DNA of 64,000 bases, from positions 560,001 to 624,000 of the forward strand of contig JAVHKY010000071.1 of NCBI GenBank assembly GCA_035079385.1. Reading direction: 5' to 3'. The notes beneath the pieces were generated by a model, which worked only from the letters and a program-made list of their open reading frames with translations, had not been told where the DNA came from and made no database searches. Shown here piece by piece: positions 36,329 through 46,060 of this stretch (positions within the stretch are counted from its first letter, which is position 1; each line of letters opens with the position of its first letter). This stretch comes from Aspidiotus rigidus. Lineage: Eukaryota > Arthropoda > Insecta > Hemiptera > Diaspididae. The position numbers and the translations under genes are program-made.

Positions 36329-36742
36329 GAGGATCCTCGGACAAAGTCAGGGGACTCCTCGAAAAGAACAACCCGGGAAAGTCGGATCGTTTGACAGACG
36401 ATAACCTAACGGAAACCCTCCCCCCAAACCGGAGATCGACAGACGAGAATGACAGCGTGCACAACGAAGAAGAAAAACGACTGCTGGTTGACAGAACCTC
36501 GGCTGAAACAATAATGCAACATAATAATACAATCAATACGAAAAAACAAAAGAAAACTTAGTATTACAGACGGAAAATAAAGCGAGATCTCAGAATATAA
36601 TTGAAACAATATCTTTATCCCCAAAAGGGGGAATACATCTTATCTTAGTTTAAGGAAAAGGAAAAACAAAGAAATTATGCATAAAAAAAAAGAAAAACTG
36701 TAAGAGAACCAGTGAGATAGTCTATATATAATAATAATTTTT

Positions 36743-36773
<31 letters not shown>

Positions 36774-36871
36774 CGATATTGCTAATGCAGTTCCTCGATA
36801 TTACGATTGAAATTTCCGATATTACGATACTATAGGTGAAGATTCGATAATTGATATTTGATATTCGATTT

Positions 36872-37315
36872 TTAGTCGGACGATATCGCTTCCTTAGCTA
36901 ATTTGTCTGTCTCATGATTGCTATTGTCAAGATGATGACTTTTAATCTTAGTGTACATTATTTCTTTTAGCATCGACATTGAAGATAGACATAATCGTTT
37001 GACCTACGGACGATAGATTGATGAGTTGATTTTTCAAGGCGACTTATCCTACTACTCTTGCAGTAATCGATGAGGACCTTACTGTCAGTTCGAATTTCGA
37101 CTTTGTAAAAACCTAGTTGTAGTGTTAATGACAATGCTCGATAAGCGGCGAATATTTCCGCATCATTGTTAGTGTGGTTTCGGAAGAGTGTTGGAATGAT
37201 TTCAGATTTGTTCCAACAACAATTTGGGCCAAAATAGATACCTATCCCGGCTAAACTGTTTCCTTCAATATCCTCATTACCTTTACAAGCCCCATCGATA
37301 TATATATTACTAAGC
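36872..37315 (-). pseudogene. RNase H1-like domain of ORF2, frame-disrupted
   Basis: On the minus strand: IYIDGACKGNE with the first catalytic Asp, AGIGIYFGP, then NNDAEIFAAYRAL with the catalytic Glu, and VEIRTDSKVLIDY with the second Asp. A further frame encodes SHHLDNSNHETDKLAKEA, matching the C-terminal His and N..AD.LA region with the last Asp. AGIG.Y.GP and the (N/Q)..AEI.AA pattern resemble cellular eukaryotic RNase H1 more than retroviral RNase H. The domain enters by a frame change in a TA repeat (~37305) and has another before the last motif (~36980-37010). RNase H1 removes RNA from RNA-DNA hybrids, as needed after reverse transcription. Confidence 0.7.
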
Positions 37316-38066
37316 GTTTATTATAAATTCGTAGGCCGTCTGTAAGTATCTTATCGATTTGAGAAGACGCATCCTCCTCCTCCCTCGGGAGAATGATAAT
37401 TTTCGATTCTTTCCACAGCGAATAGAGTTGTTTGCCTATTTCTATCTGAAATTCCTCCTCACTATTAAATTGCAGTATCTTAGAATGTACTTGATCGGCA
37501 TGATCGATGTTAGATGCCCCCTTCGAACCCTCTAGATGTTGAAGTTCTTGTAGCCTAGGGCTACGACGATAACCGGCATCTTTCTCGATATGCTTGTAGG
37601 CGTCTTCGATAATTTTTCGATTTGTCTTGGTCTCGATTTTCGTCTTCCTACCTCTCTTAGGCGGGTCTAAAATTCGGTGGATTCGACGATTTTCTTCTGG
37701 ATCTTTGAACCTGACAATAGGCAAATCGCTCGTTATTTCCTTTCGATATTGTTTATCAATCTGTATTTGTGCTAGATCATACTTTTCTTTAGGGTGGGAC
37801 CACTCCTTACTAAAGACAGTAAATTTTGATTCAGGGAGTTTCAAATCTAGCCTAATATCTGATACCCGAAACTTTCCAGTTTTTTTTTTTTTTTTCAGAC
37901 CATAACTTGGGAAAAAGGGTTTTGAATTTCCTCGATACGTTTCTTATCATATTCAACTTTTTTCAGGGGGAGGTCCCTTGACATTGAGTATCTCGAATTG
38001 TGTTGTTATCTCGAAACAGCTGGCGTATTTTCGATAGACATCATCCTCAATCGTCTGTGCCACAAC
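37251..38066 (-). pseudogene. ORF2 middle segment, basic linker, frame-disrupted
   Basis: After the SGNH TAA the same frame reads QTIEDDVYRKYASCFEITT. The reading then moves to another frame at an A6 run (~37963) and returns to the first at an A16 run (~37880), giving a long open stretch (37844-37251, 197 codons). That stretch is Lys/Glu-rich with PPKRGRKTK, RRSPRLQELQHLEGS and IQIEIGKQLYSLWKE-like helices. No domain is recognised. It is probably a connector between the SGNH-like and RNase H domains. Confidence 0.5.
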
Positions 38067-38756
38067 TTAATTCACACTTGCTTCGATTTCACACGCTAAC
38101 ATCTCGCTAAATGTATGTTCTTTCGCGACTTGTGCGATATAATTACGAATACTATACGCGATATTATCGGACATCTCGTGTGACCAAGTGCTCGATTGTT
38201 TTTCCGACAAGATACGGAATGTATTTGTCCGAAACATGATTGTTTCTTTCGATAAATGATGAACGTCTTCGTGTCGACGACAGTTCACCAGAAAATGGTG
38301 TAAGATACTAATATACCTCGTGTTCGATTTATTCTCGTTTCTATACACGCTATCTCGTATCCCTAGATTTATGTTACGGATGTTTTCGATTGTTTGTTCG
38401 TCTGGTTGAGGGCCAGACATGGGCGATATGAATATTACTAATTTTGTTCTGAACTCGGTTACTAAAAGCTTGATGATCTCATCGACTTCTTCTTTGATTT
38501 TCTTGCGACTAAATTTGAATTTCCCCTCAGCTTGGTCGGAACCGATGAGTATCATGACAAATGGCATCGCCCGATCATCTTCATTCCTGAGACGAGCTTT
38601 CCTCAGACGAATTAAAAGATCGTGTATTGATAGATTCTTCTCGAGAAATGGCCTCGACCCCTTCAGCTCGTATACAAAATTTGTAACATGTCCTAATAAC
38701 TGGGCACACATAGAATCGCCGATCATGTCAAATTTCATCCATTTTATAGAGCTCAA
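38067..38756 (-). CDS. SGNH/GDSL-hydrolase-like domain of ORF2 (229 aa)
   Basis: This frame continues from the preceding segment after one TAG. Block I is IGDSMCAQL with the nucleophile Ser15. After an ~55-residue gap comes the buried strand VMILIGSDQ (72-75, position of the usual GxND), then LVIFISPMSGP typical of the next strand. Block V is DVHHLSKE (Asp164, His167), which fits the DxxH catalytic dyad followed by L(S/T). So Ser, Asp and His are all present, while the block III Asn appears replaced by Asp. SGNH enzymes are esterases, lipases or carbohydrate deacetylases. An esterase domain of this fold is known in ORF1 of some CR1-type LINEs; I do not recall one in an LTR element. It ends at TAA, but coding-like sequence continues in frame for ~45 codons. 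Confidence 0.6.
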   Translation of the reverse strand: MSSIKWMKFDMIGDSMCAQLLGHVTNFVYELKGSRPFLEKNLSIHDLLIRLRKARLRNEDDRAMPFVMILIGSDQAEGKFKFSRKKIKEEVDEIIKLLVTEFRTKLVIFISPMSGPQPDEQTIENIRNINLGIRDSVYRNENKSNTRYISILHHFLVNCRRHEDVHHLSKETIMFRTNTFRILSEKQSSTWSHEMSDNIAYSIRNYIAQVAKEHTFSEMLACEIEASVN

Positions 38757-38795
38757 TTCAGTTGATAGGAGAGGGTCGATAGCCAGACGATACTG

Positions 38796-38984
38796 CTAAT
38801 CTATTTTCTTATTTATTTTCGATTTACTTTTCTCACTCGACTTCTCATCGAGGGATTGATTCGATTTCTTTATTTTCGCTAGGACTTTTTGAACGATTAC
38901 ATTACTGATTCGCGATTCAAAGTCTTCCTCGCTTTCATCGGAGATCTTCCCTTCCGATTTTGATTTCGACAGTGAATCCTTCAT
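38796..38984 (-). CDS. ORF2 first segment (acidic/basic linker)
   Basis: A 62-codon frame with its own ATG starts just after an A7 run and overlaps the end of the Gag ORF by 50 nt in the +1 frame. It is rich in Ser, Lys and Glu (SKSKSEGKISDESEED, KSSEKSKSKINKK) and looks like a disordered linker. It ends at a TAG, and the SGNH-like segment follows in the same frame. Expression could be by reinitiation, by frame slippage at A7, or the frame break could be a homopolymer indel. Confidence 0.55.
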   Translation of the reverse strand: MKDSLSKSKSEGKISDESEEDFESRISNVIVQKVLAKIKKSNQSLDEKSSEKSKSKINKKID

Positions 38985-40653
38985 CTTTTTTTGAGGACTC
39001 TTTCATTTCAGACGACCTATTTATTGTCTTCTCGCGAGTCCGTTCAACAAAATTCAATTCTTCGATACCTGATTGATACTCACGAATTTGTCTCATGAGC
39101 ATCTTGAAATTCTTGGGAGGAACTTTTTCTACATAGTTGTAAAATTCTTTTGGCATTCGTGTATGAATTTTCAAAGCAAGGCGTCTTTCGCCTTCATTCT
39201 CCCCGTATGCAGTATAACGTAATAAGTTGAACCAACGTTGCGCGTATGTCGCGCAATCACCATCCAATTCGACGTTCCGATAACTCCCCCTCAGAAACAA
39301 GGTTCGATATCTCTCTTGTGTCGTCGTCGGCCAGATTTGTTCTATTACGTGCACACTCGCTTCATTCAGATTCCTGTATTGCGACACGTCTCTTCGAATC
39401 TCGGCACCGATATTTGCCGTGTATTCATTCAGTTGTAAGAGTTGACCGAACACTCGTATCTTTTCTCTTTGCCCTGATACGCGACTACAAATCATCTCTT
39501 TCACTTCGCGGATGTATTCCCAAGGATCGCGTGTCTCTTTCGGGTCAGTTAGCGTCCATTTGCAAATTGCGTCAGACATCTTCTTGATATCTGGACCTTT
39601 CGATATCACGTGACCATAATCGACATCTCTGCCGATCCTCCTAATCGATTGTTCATGCAATTTCTCACTTTGACGACTATAATAGTCATCATCTTCGTCA
39701 GAACTTCGATTATTTCTTCCATAATTTCGACGATCGTCACCATAATTTCCATTATTTCTATGGAAATCCTGATCACGATCACCCTCATCGTCATCGTCAC
39801 TTGGGTCGGGGTCGGAAGGATCACCTCCGTTCCCATAATATGACGATGCACGGGCACCCAGTTGTCCAGAGTTCACGTCATGCGTCCAGCTCGTCTGGTT
39901 CGATCTTGGAGGTCTCGATTGATGATCTCGATTATTATTATTCGATAGTTCATTTGTTCTAAAGTCCTCCACCCTGGGTTGATCACTCACTAGCCTCTTT
40001 TCAAAAATCCCTGGAGAATACCCTATGTTTTCTGAGTCTACAACTGTTGGGAAATTTGTTGATTCAGCGACAGGATCTTTCCTAATACTGAACTCTACTG
40101 ACCTTTGATCATATTTCTTTGTCGGTATCGTTCCCTGTTGTGTTACCCCTATCTGTCTGAGGGCACTTTCTACCGCTCGCGCAGTTATTTCACGACTTTC
40201 TTTCTGGAACTGGACAAACTGAACGTACAACTTTCGATTTTCCTTTTCGAGTTTCTTGTTATTTGCAACTATTACTTTGATAAGATCGTCTTTTCCACTA
40301 CTTTTATACGTTAAGAATCTCTGATATTCAATCGAATCAATTTCACCTATTGGGATATTCCCTTGAGGTCGAATAGTCTTATTCAAAATCCCCTCCCCCT
40401 CTTCACTAGGGAGAAAATCACGATTGCTTGTTTTCGTTGAACTAAGAGAAGGGTTGGTTAATTTATCCGCTTTTACATTTGGGTCAATCATGTCAACACT
40501 CTCGACTTCTACCTTGTCGTTCTCTACGTTCGGATCAACGTCGAAGATCGTTACAATGTCAGTACTTTCGGTGTTATTATCTTTTTCTTTATGATTTCTC
40601 AATACTCTATCTGACTCCCCTACATTTTTATCGGTTCGTTTAACTCCCGTCAT
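38935..40653 (-). CDS. Gag-like protein of the LTR element (572 aa)
   Basis: ATG at 40653-40651, stop at 38935. The first ~260 residues are polar and low-order, with a 40-residue Asp/Asn/Tyr-rich tract near 275-325 (PSDPDPSDDDDEGDRD). The last ~210 residues form a helical, capsid-like region: ICKWTLTDPKETRDPWEYI, IGAEIRRDVSQYRNL, then TYAQRWFNLLRYTAY and MPKEFYNYVEKVPP. The pattern of a W-containing start, central helices and a Y.QRF-like helix is that of Ty3-type Gag capsids, which form the particle that carries the RNA. No CCHC zinc knuckle is visible, which is unusual. The frame is fully intact. Its end overlaps ORF2 by 50 nt. Confidence 0.7.
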   Translation of the reverse strand: MTGVKRTDKNVGESDRVLRNHKEKDNNTESTDIVTIFDVDPNVENDKVEVESVDMIDPNVKADKLTNPSLSSTKTSNRDFLPSEEGEGILNKTIRPQGNIPIGEIDSIEYQRFLTYKSSGKDDLIKVIVANNKKLEKENRKLYVQFVQFQKESREITARAVESALRQIGVTQQGTIPTKKYDQRSVEFSIRKDPVAESTNFPTVVDSENIGYSPGIFEKRLVSDQPRVEDFRTNELSNNNNRDHQSRPPRSNQTSWTHDVNSGQLGARASSYYGNGGDPSDPDPSDDDDEGDRDQDFHRNNGNYGDDRRNYGRNNRSSDEDDDYYSRQSEKLHEQSIRRIGRDVDYGHVISKGPDIKKMSDAICKWTLTDPKETRDPWEYIREVKEMICSRVSGQREKIRVFGQLLQLNEYTANIGAEIRRDVSQYRNLNEASVHVIEQIWPTTTQERYRTLFLRGSYRNVELDGDCATYAQRWFNLLRYTAYGENEGERRLALKIHTRMPKEFYNYVEKVPPKNFKMLMRQIREYQSGIEELNFVERTREKTINRSSEMKESSKKDEGFTVEIKIGREDLR

Positions 40654-42847
40654 TGTTGTACTAATTTACGCGAAGTGCGATAAAATGGTATCTCGATAAG
40701 CAAGTTTTGTAGTCTCGCGATTACCTAGTTGATACGATGGATTAGGTGTGGGAGTATAAGGTAGATCAACGCGCAAAAATATAGTTCCGATTCAATCAAG
40801 AATAGACAGAAAAAATCACGATAATGCTCATCTATTCGATTCGATTAGGTATGACGATTCGATTAGTGTCGATATCCCTATTCTTTATAGAAGAGTGTTC
40901 GATAGACTTTAAATTCCCTATTTATGAAGCAAAGATAACGACCACACAAAATATACAGTGCAATAAAATATTCATACGATAACATCGATAAGAACCATCC
41001 GCACTTCAAGGTGAATAAAGCTTACGATTTTGTCCGGCGAATATTTCATCTGTTTCTTTACAGGAGTAACTTTTCGTTTTTCCTCCGCATAAGCTTCGGA
41101 GTCGCAATTCGCTCTTTTTCGCTTCAGTTTTACTAATTATGTTCTGCGTCGTATGACAAACGGTTATGCTACACGACAGTACGCCAAATTCTTCGATAGT
41201 ACCTAGGGAAGCGCAATTCGATATTAATATTTCGATAGTGTAAATCTACCGAATCAATTTAACGCAAGGGTTCCTGATTCTTCTTCGGATGTTCTTCTCT
41301 TCGCAGTAGAACGTCGGATTTTAACAGCGTTATGATTCTACTTATGCTTGCACTTTATTCGCTTAATGCGAAGACTTTTTCGAATACGTGCTGAAACTTA
41401 CGCATAAGAGGCGAAGCGTTACGATTAAATTAAGAACAGGTAGATACTTACAGCTAAACTCGATAATTGAAACGAAAATATTCAAAACTCGATAAAACAG
41501 ATGCCCGAAGGCGAATTCTCGATAGCCACTTGACTATAAATAGTCACGATTTCACGATAATCGCTATAAAGAAACCAAGGACCAGAACAGTTAGAAACTC
41601 ACCTCATTTGAGTAAAACTACATTAATATAATATAATAGGGTGAATTCAATGAGTTCCTTTCGTTTAAGTCGTCTGTACGTTTTCACTCTTTTTACGAAA
41701 TGGAACGATACGGCTCATCCTCACAGGAACATAGGACCACCTGTCCGTAACGATCTCCGGAACGAAACCTCGATTCCACTCCACAGCAGTGAAGACACCA
41801 GGACGAAAAATCTCCGACGGAGCCAACTAGATGAAAAGCGAAACGTACAGACGATGCGACTTTCTCCATCTAAATGCTATACCGACAAGGAAGAACTACG
41901 TTACGATACGTTAAAAAGAGTTAAATCGACATATTACCTCAAAAAAAAAAGTCTTTAAAGGACCACCGGAAACAACGACGGTGTAATATTTAGTAAAAAC
42001 AAACAATTTGTACAAAAATAAATGCAATAATACTTGAGAGTCAAACTCAAAAATCAGAAAAATCTTCGGAAAAACAACGTGCTCGCTGCTCAAGAACCTT
42101 CATATGCACAGCAGGAATCGGAAGTGGAAGTGTAAATGCGCACATCGATTAGCGTTAGCATGCGGTCGCAATCGGTTTCCTGCATTTGTGTGTTGGTGTT
42201 CGTAGAACGTTCCGTCTCTCGCTCGACCCATCCACCATCTTTGTTTTACGGCTTGGTCGACGCGTCAACGCCTGTATGTTGTAGGGTATTCAGGATATGC
42301 ATTTTACCACTTCGGCCAGGTCGCGTATCAGTGTGCGTAAATCGAGTGCAATCGGTGAATTACGTTTGGACTTCTTCTCGACAATGTGCTGTTGTCGTAC
42401 AACGATGGCATTTCAGGGTGTTCTAACACACACATACTTATAATTACGCATACATCGATAACATAGACATATAAGTGGTAGTCCGGTGGTCGCTCGTTTT
42501 TTTCTCTCGTACGAACGGGATGAGGAATATTCGATGAATACGAGTAAAAAGGAGAGAAGTCGCTCGGAAGAAAAATGAAAAGCAACTACGTTAATTTGAG
42601 AATATCTGTTGATTTGATTTTATTTTATTTCCTTTTTGTTTCTAATGTTACTGGTCTCGGATTCTCGTTTACTCGATAAAACAGACATCAGAAGGACTTA
42701 CGTTATTCGAAAATTTGAATTACGTACGGATACCTTACTATAACGTTGGGAAAAAAAATAAATAAATAAAAAAAATAAGGCAAGACGAAAAGACGTCGAA
42801 GAAAGTCCCTATAGTTCCTTGAGCTTTACTTCGGCTAGGAAGGCGAC

Positions 42848-43001
42848 CGAAGGTTCCTCCTTTTGCTTAAGAGCGGACGACGGAGTGCGCCCTTCCACAC
42901 AGGTGCTTTACTTCGTAGCAGGATCGAAGGTTCCTCCTTTTGCTTAAGAGCGGACGACGGAGTGCGCCCTTCCACACAGGTGCTTTACTTCGTAGCAGGA
43001 T
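42848..43001. repeat. 77-bp tandem duplication in the leader
   Basis: Two adjacent copies run from CGAAGGTTCCTCC to GTAGCAGGAT with exact 77-bp spacing (42848, 42925, and a partial third start at 43002). They appear identical apart from the first base or two. Confidence 0.9.
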
Positions 43002-43976
43002 CGAAGGTTCCTCAACTCGGGGTAGACGGAAGCCACGCGGAGAGTCCGCAAACGTGTCAAAGGAGCCGACCAGCATAGGCCAATCGAACACGTTCATCGC
43101 CATCTCAGGCGGGGAAACGAAATTTAGTTTTACTTCGGAGTCGCTACATCCGAAGTGGTCTAGACGTGGGAAAAATAAACAGTAAAAAAAACAAAATCTA
43201 AGGGTCAAACTAGGGCTGCACCCGGAGAGACGGAAGCCGTGCATGCAGCCGATCGATACGATAGCAAACGATACTCGCAGAGGAGAAGCACATCAGTACA
43301 AAACGATCTCTTGTCGAACAGTCAGGATACACCCGGACCTATTTGGTCAACTTTGACGCAGCGCTCTCTTCGGTTACAAACTCCTCGACACATCGGCCGA
43401 AGAGAAAGTCTCCCCGGACATCGCCGGTCAAGAGGGAAGTCGGCAACTGCGCCCAGGAAGCAGCGTGAAAACTCCCTGTTGGATCCAGAGCAACTCCATA
43501 TAGAAATTGGGTAGACCCGGACGGATCCCCGTCACTGGGCGGTGGATTTTCCCTAGGCTGTCATTCCACAGTGCTAAGGTGTTGGGCGCCAGGTGCAGAA
43601 GCACCACACGATCGATTACCCACTCGCCTAATCAGACCGTGCTTTGGATGTATCGGACTGAACGACCAAGAAGTACGTAAGAATAGGAGTCCAATAGTTC
43701 GAGTGAAAATTTGGGGAAATCTTCAATAAAAGAATTTGGGTACTCCGGTTCATCCGAAAGGGAAGGGATCGGAGCCGGAGTTAGACAAATAAGATAACGA
43801 GCAGCGACAACACCTCAAACAGTCACACCCGAGGGCATGCCCCCTTGTGCTCCTGTCTCACGTATACTAAGATTCTTGTGAACTTCTATCTGGACAGTGT
43901 TGATAAAGCTGCCGTCCCGACATTTCACAAACCCCAAAACACGTATGCAACCCGAAGGCTACTTACATGCCTCAGA

Positions 43977-43996
43977 GCCCCACGTTGCGGGTGCCA
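43977..43996 (-). promoter_or_regulatory. Candidate primer binding site
   Basis: On the minus strand TGGCACCCGCAACGTGGGGC begins 21 nt inside the 5' LTR. Its ACGTGGGGC part matches the T-arm complement of lysine tRNA used as primer by some retroelements, but the acceptor-stem part differs. The long gap from the LTR is atypical, so the tRNA assignment is tentative. Confidence 0.45.
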
Positions 43997-44017
43997 AAAT
44001 TAAAATGTATATGTTTA

Positions 44018-45689
44018 TGTGATGTAACAAGGAGGGGGAGAAGTAGAGTCTCCTTCCTGATACCAACATAAACTATAGCATTTTAAACGAATGTGTAAAA
44101 CCTATCGAGACAGCAGGCTAGATCAAATGATCTTGCTTATTCCGGTGAAGCTTACATCATAGACATAGCCAACAGGCTACCACCGACCACTCCAGAGAAT
44201 ACTCAAGACTCTGATCCCCAGCCTATCCGACCAGGATAGGACCGCAGAGCCAGCTCAGTCGGAAAGCGCGAGTACTCATCTGAAGGGTGGGTTAACCCGA
44301 GGCTAGACCACAGATCCAGTTTTGGTATCACTTTTTGATATCACTCAGGCTATGAGAAACTTTTCTACGTGAGGAGGCTAATGTTGTACGCTGATTGAAA
44401 ACTCTACCTCTTTCCAGACTCAAGGAATAGTCTGTCGTTATCATTATTCATCCTTCCTACTTCGTGTAGAAGACAGTACGCTCTTTGGTAGCGTAATAAG
44501 GTAAGATTGCGATAGCTTGACTCCGTACACACACGATAAGAATCGTATGTGTGCAACAAAACAAAACAAAACTACGAGGATTGGAAATCCAATCATACGG
44601 GCCTAAAAGGGACGAGACTATGGGACTGCTATAAATTTAGAAAAGAAAGAAAGATCGAAAAGGAGGGATACGTACATCTTGTTTAGGAATCGTTTGACGA
44701 CGTTCGATATACTACGAAACGCTAGTAAGTCTTAGCTAGACCAAAGATCGAATAACTGCTCAACGAGCGAGAAAGAAGAAAATACAAGAGACATTTTACA
44801 CATAAACACAAAATTTTATTCGATAACTCAACGATACGTAATTCGAAAGAAAAGTAACGATTCGCTTTTCAGTCGATGTACCGTCAACCAGTGATCTGAA
44901 AAATAAAATTAAAGTGCAAGATAGCTACTTATTTCGATGGTACACGCTATCATCTCGTCTATTCGTCTCGATTCACAGCTTTCTGGCAGTTGTCGATATT
45001 TAAGCAGTGCAGAACGTGCATTACGCTCAGGGATACTCGATTTCATCTAATTTGTTGACCCACGATGATCTGAGCGCTGCTGGATCAAGATGTGTTTTTC
45101 TTGAAGCCGATGAAAATTTATACTGAACGCGGTCACGACTCGCGAACAGTCTCAAATACATTCATTAAGAAGGCCGGATCGACGGCAGTTTAATTGAATG
45201 AACACTATTCGACATATCCGATAGCTATGTGCACTTATCGAAATTACCGGCACGTCGATCACAATAAAATAAACGAAAATTTGAATAAACGAAAATTTTA
45301 TGTGCCTTTCGATAAAATTCTAGCTGTCGACTTTTGAGGGCATATTCGATGCCGTCTTTTCGAAGACCACGTTTTCGTGTCCCGGAATTCCACACCCCAA
45401 CGCGACCGCGATGTCGACGGGCGAACTTGCCACTCACGAACCGCCAACACGGGCCGAAAGAGAACAGCCAAGATTCCCCCTCTAACGATACGATGTTCCG
45501 CTTTATCGATAAGGATTACACGAAAAACGTAAGGAGAAATTGAAAGAGAGAGAAACGGAGTGATTAGGAAAAGGTAGGAAAGTAGATATCGAGATAAAGC
45601 GTTCCATACGAATCGTCGAAGTCGACATGCGGACGAACGCGGTGCAGACACACACACCTTATCGTCTGAAAAACGGTCGTTATTTCACA
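44018..45689 (-). repeat. 5' LTR (1,672 bp)
   Basis: Same termini and length as the LTR at 34647-36318. As the upstream LTR for the minus-strand genome it should contain the promoter. I do not see an unambiguous TATA box. Confidence 0.95.
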
Positions 45690-46060
45690 GACGTGGAGAA
45701 ACAGAGTGAGAGAAACGGATATTAACAGGGAACCATAGTGAGATTCACATGTTCTCATTTTTAGTCTTCACCGGGTTAGTTGCTTTTTTGACTCGCTAAA
45801 TGATGGGTTTTCAACTGAAAGCGCTCAAGGTCTATGTTGTTGTTTTTGGGATCTATACAAATTTCATTGTGTTTACTCTTTGGAGCATCTCCCCTTCACT
45901 ATAGTGATGTACTTATTAACGATTAAGAAACTAGTATATTATCCCATTCGCCTCAATAAAACAATGTGTCAGGGTCAAACTTATGAAAAATCTATCAAGT
46001 TTTTCTGAAAACGAACATCACCACTCCTATTATTCCGAAATTAGTTAAGAAACGAACTTT

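Larger units (their letters stand above)
40654..44017 (-). other. Long leader of the LTR element (~3.4 kb)
   Basis: Between the 5' LTR and the Gag ATG I see no long coding frame. The region includes a 77-bp tandem duplication, GC-richer stretches at 43.2-43.9 kb and a CGAT-rich AT-biased part at 40.7-41.6 kb. Plus-strand frames such as 41641-41958 and minus-strand 42867-43244 are not supported as genes. A packaging signal or internal ribosome entry could sit here, but nothing in the sequence proves it. Confidence 0.55.
34643..45693 (-). mobile_element. Young 11-kb LTR retrotransposon without RT
   Basis: The element proper is 34647-45689, flanked on each side by GACG (34643-34646, 45690-45693), a 4-bp target duplication. 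Two 1,672-bp LTRs start TGTGA and end TCACA. On the minus strand the order is 5' LTR, candidate primer site, ~3.4-kb leader, Gag-like ORF, ORF2 pieces with an SGNH-like domain, RNase H1-like domain, polypurine tract, 3' LTR. The coding part after Gag is only ~2.6 kb, and I see no RT (YxDD), protease or integrase. Size and 4-bp duplication fit the Ty3-like or BEL-like range. It is presumably mobilised in trans. Confidence 0.85.

Noticed and set aside
36319..38934. Hidden reverse transcriptase or integrase
   Set aside because: Reading the minus strand in all frames gave the SGNH-like and RNase H motifs but no YxDD, HHCC or DDE-type pattern, and the space is too short for both. A profile search is still needed.
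38935..38990. Programmed -1 frameshift at the A7 run
   Set aside because: A -1 slip leads at once to TGA; the ORF2 register is +1, so a standard -1 mechanism does not work.
41641..41958. Plus-strand 105-residue frame in the LTR-element leader
   Set aside because: It is antisense to the element, with no domain and no clear coding bias.
42867..43244. Minus-strand 125-residue frame in the leader
   Set aside because: It is driven largely by the 77-bp tandem duplication and has no recognisable motif.
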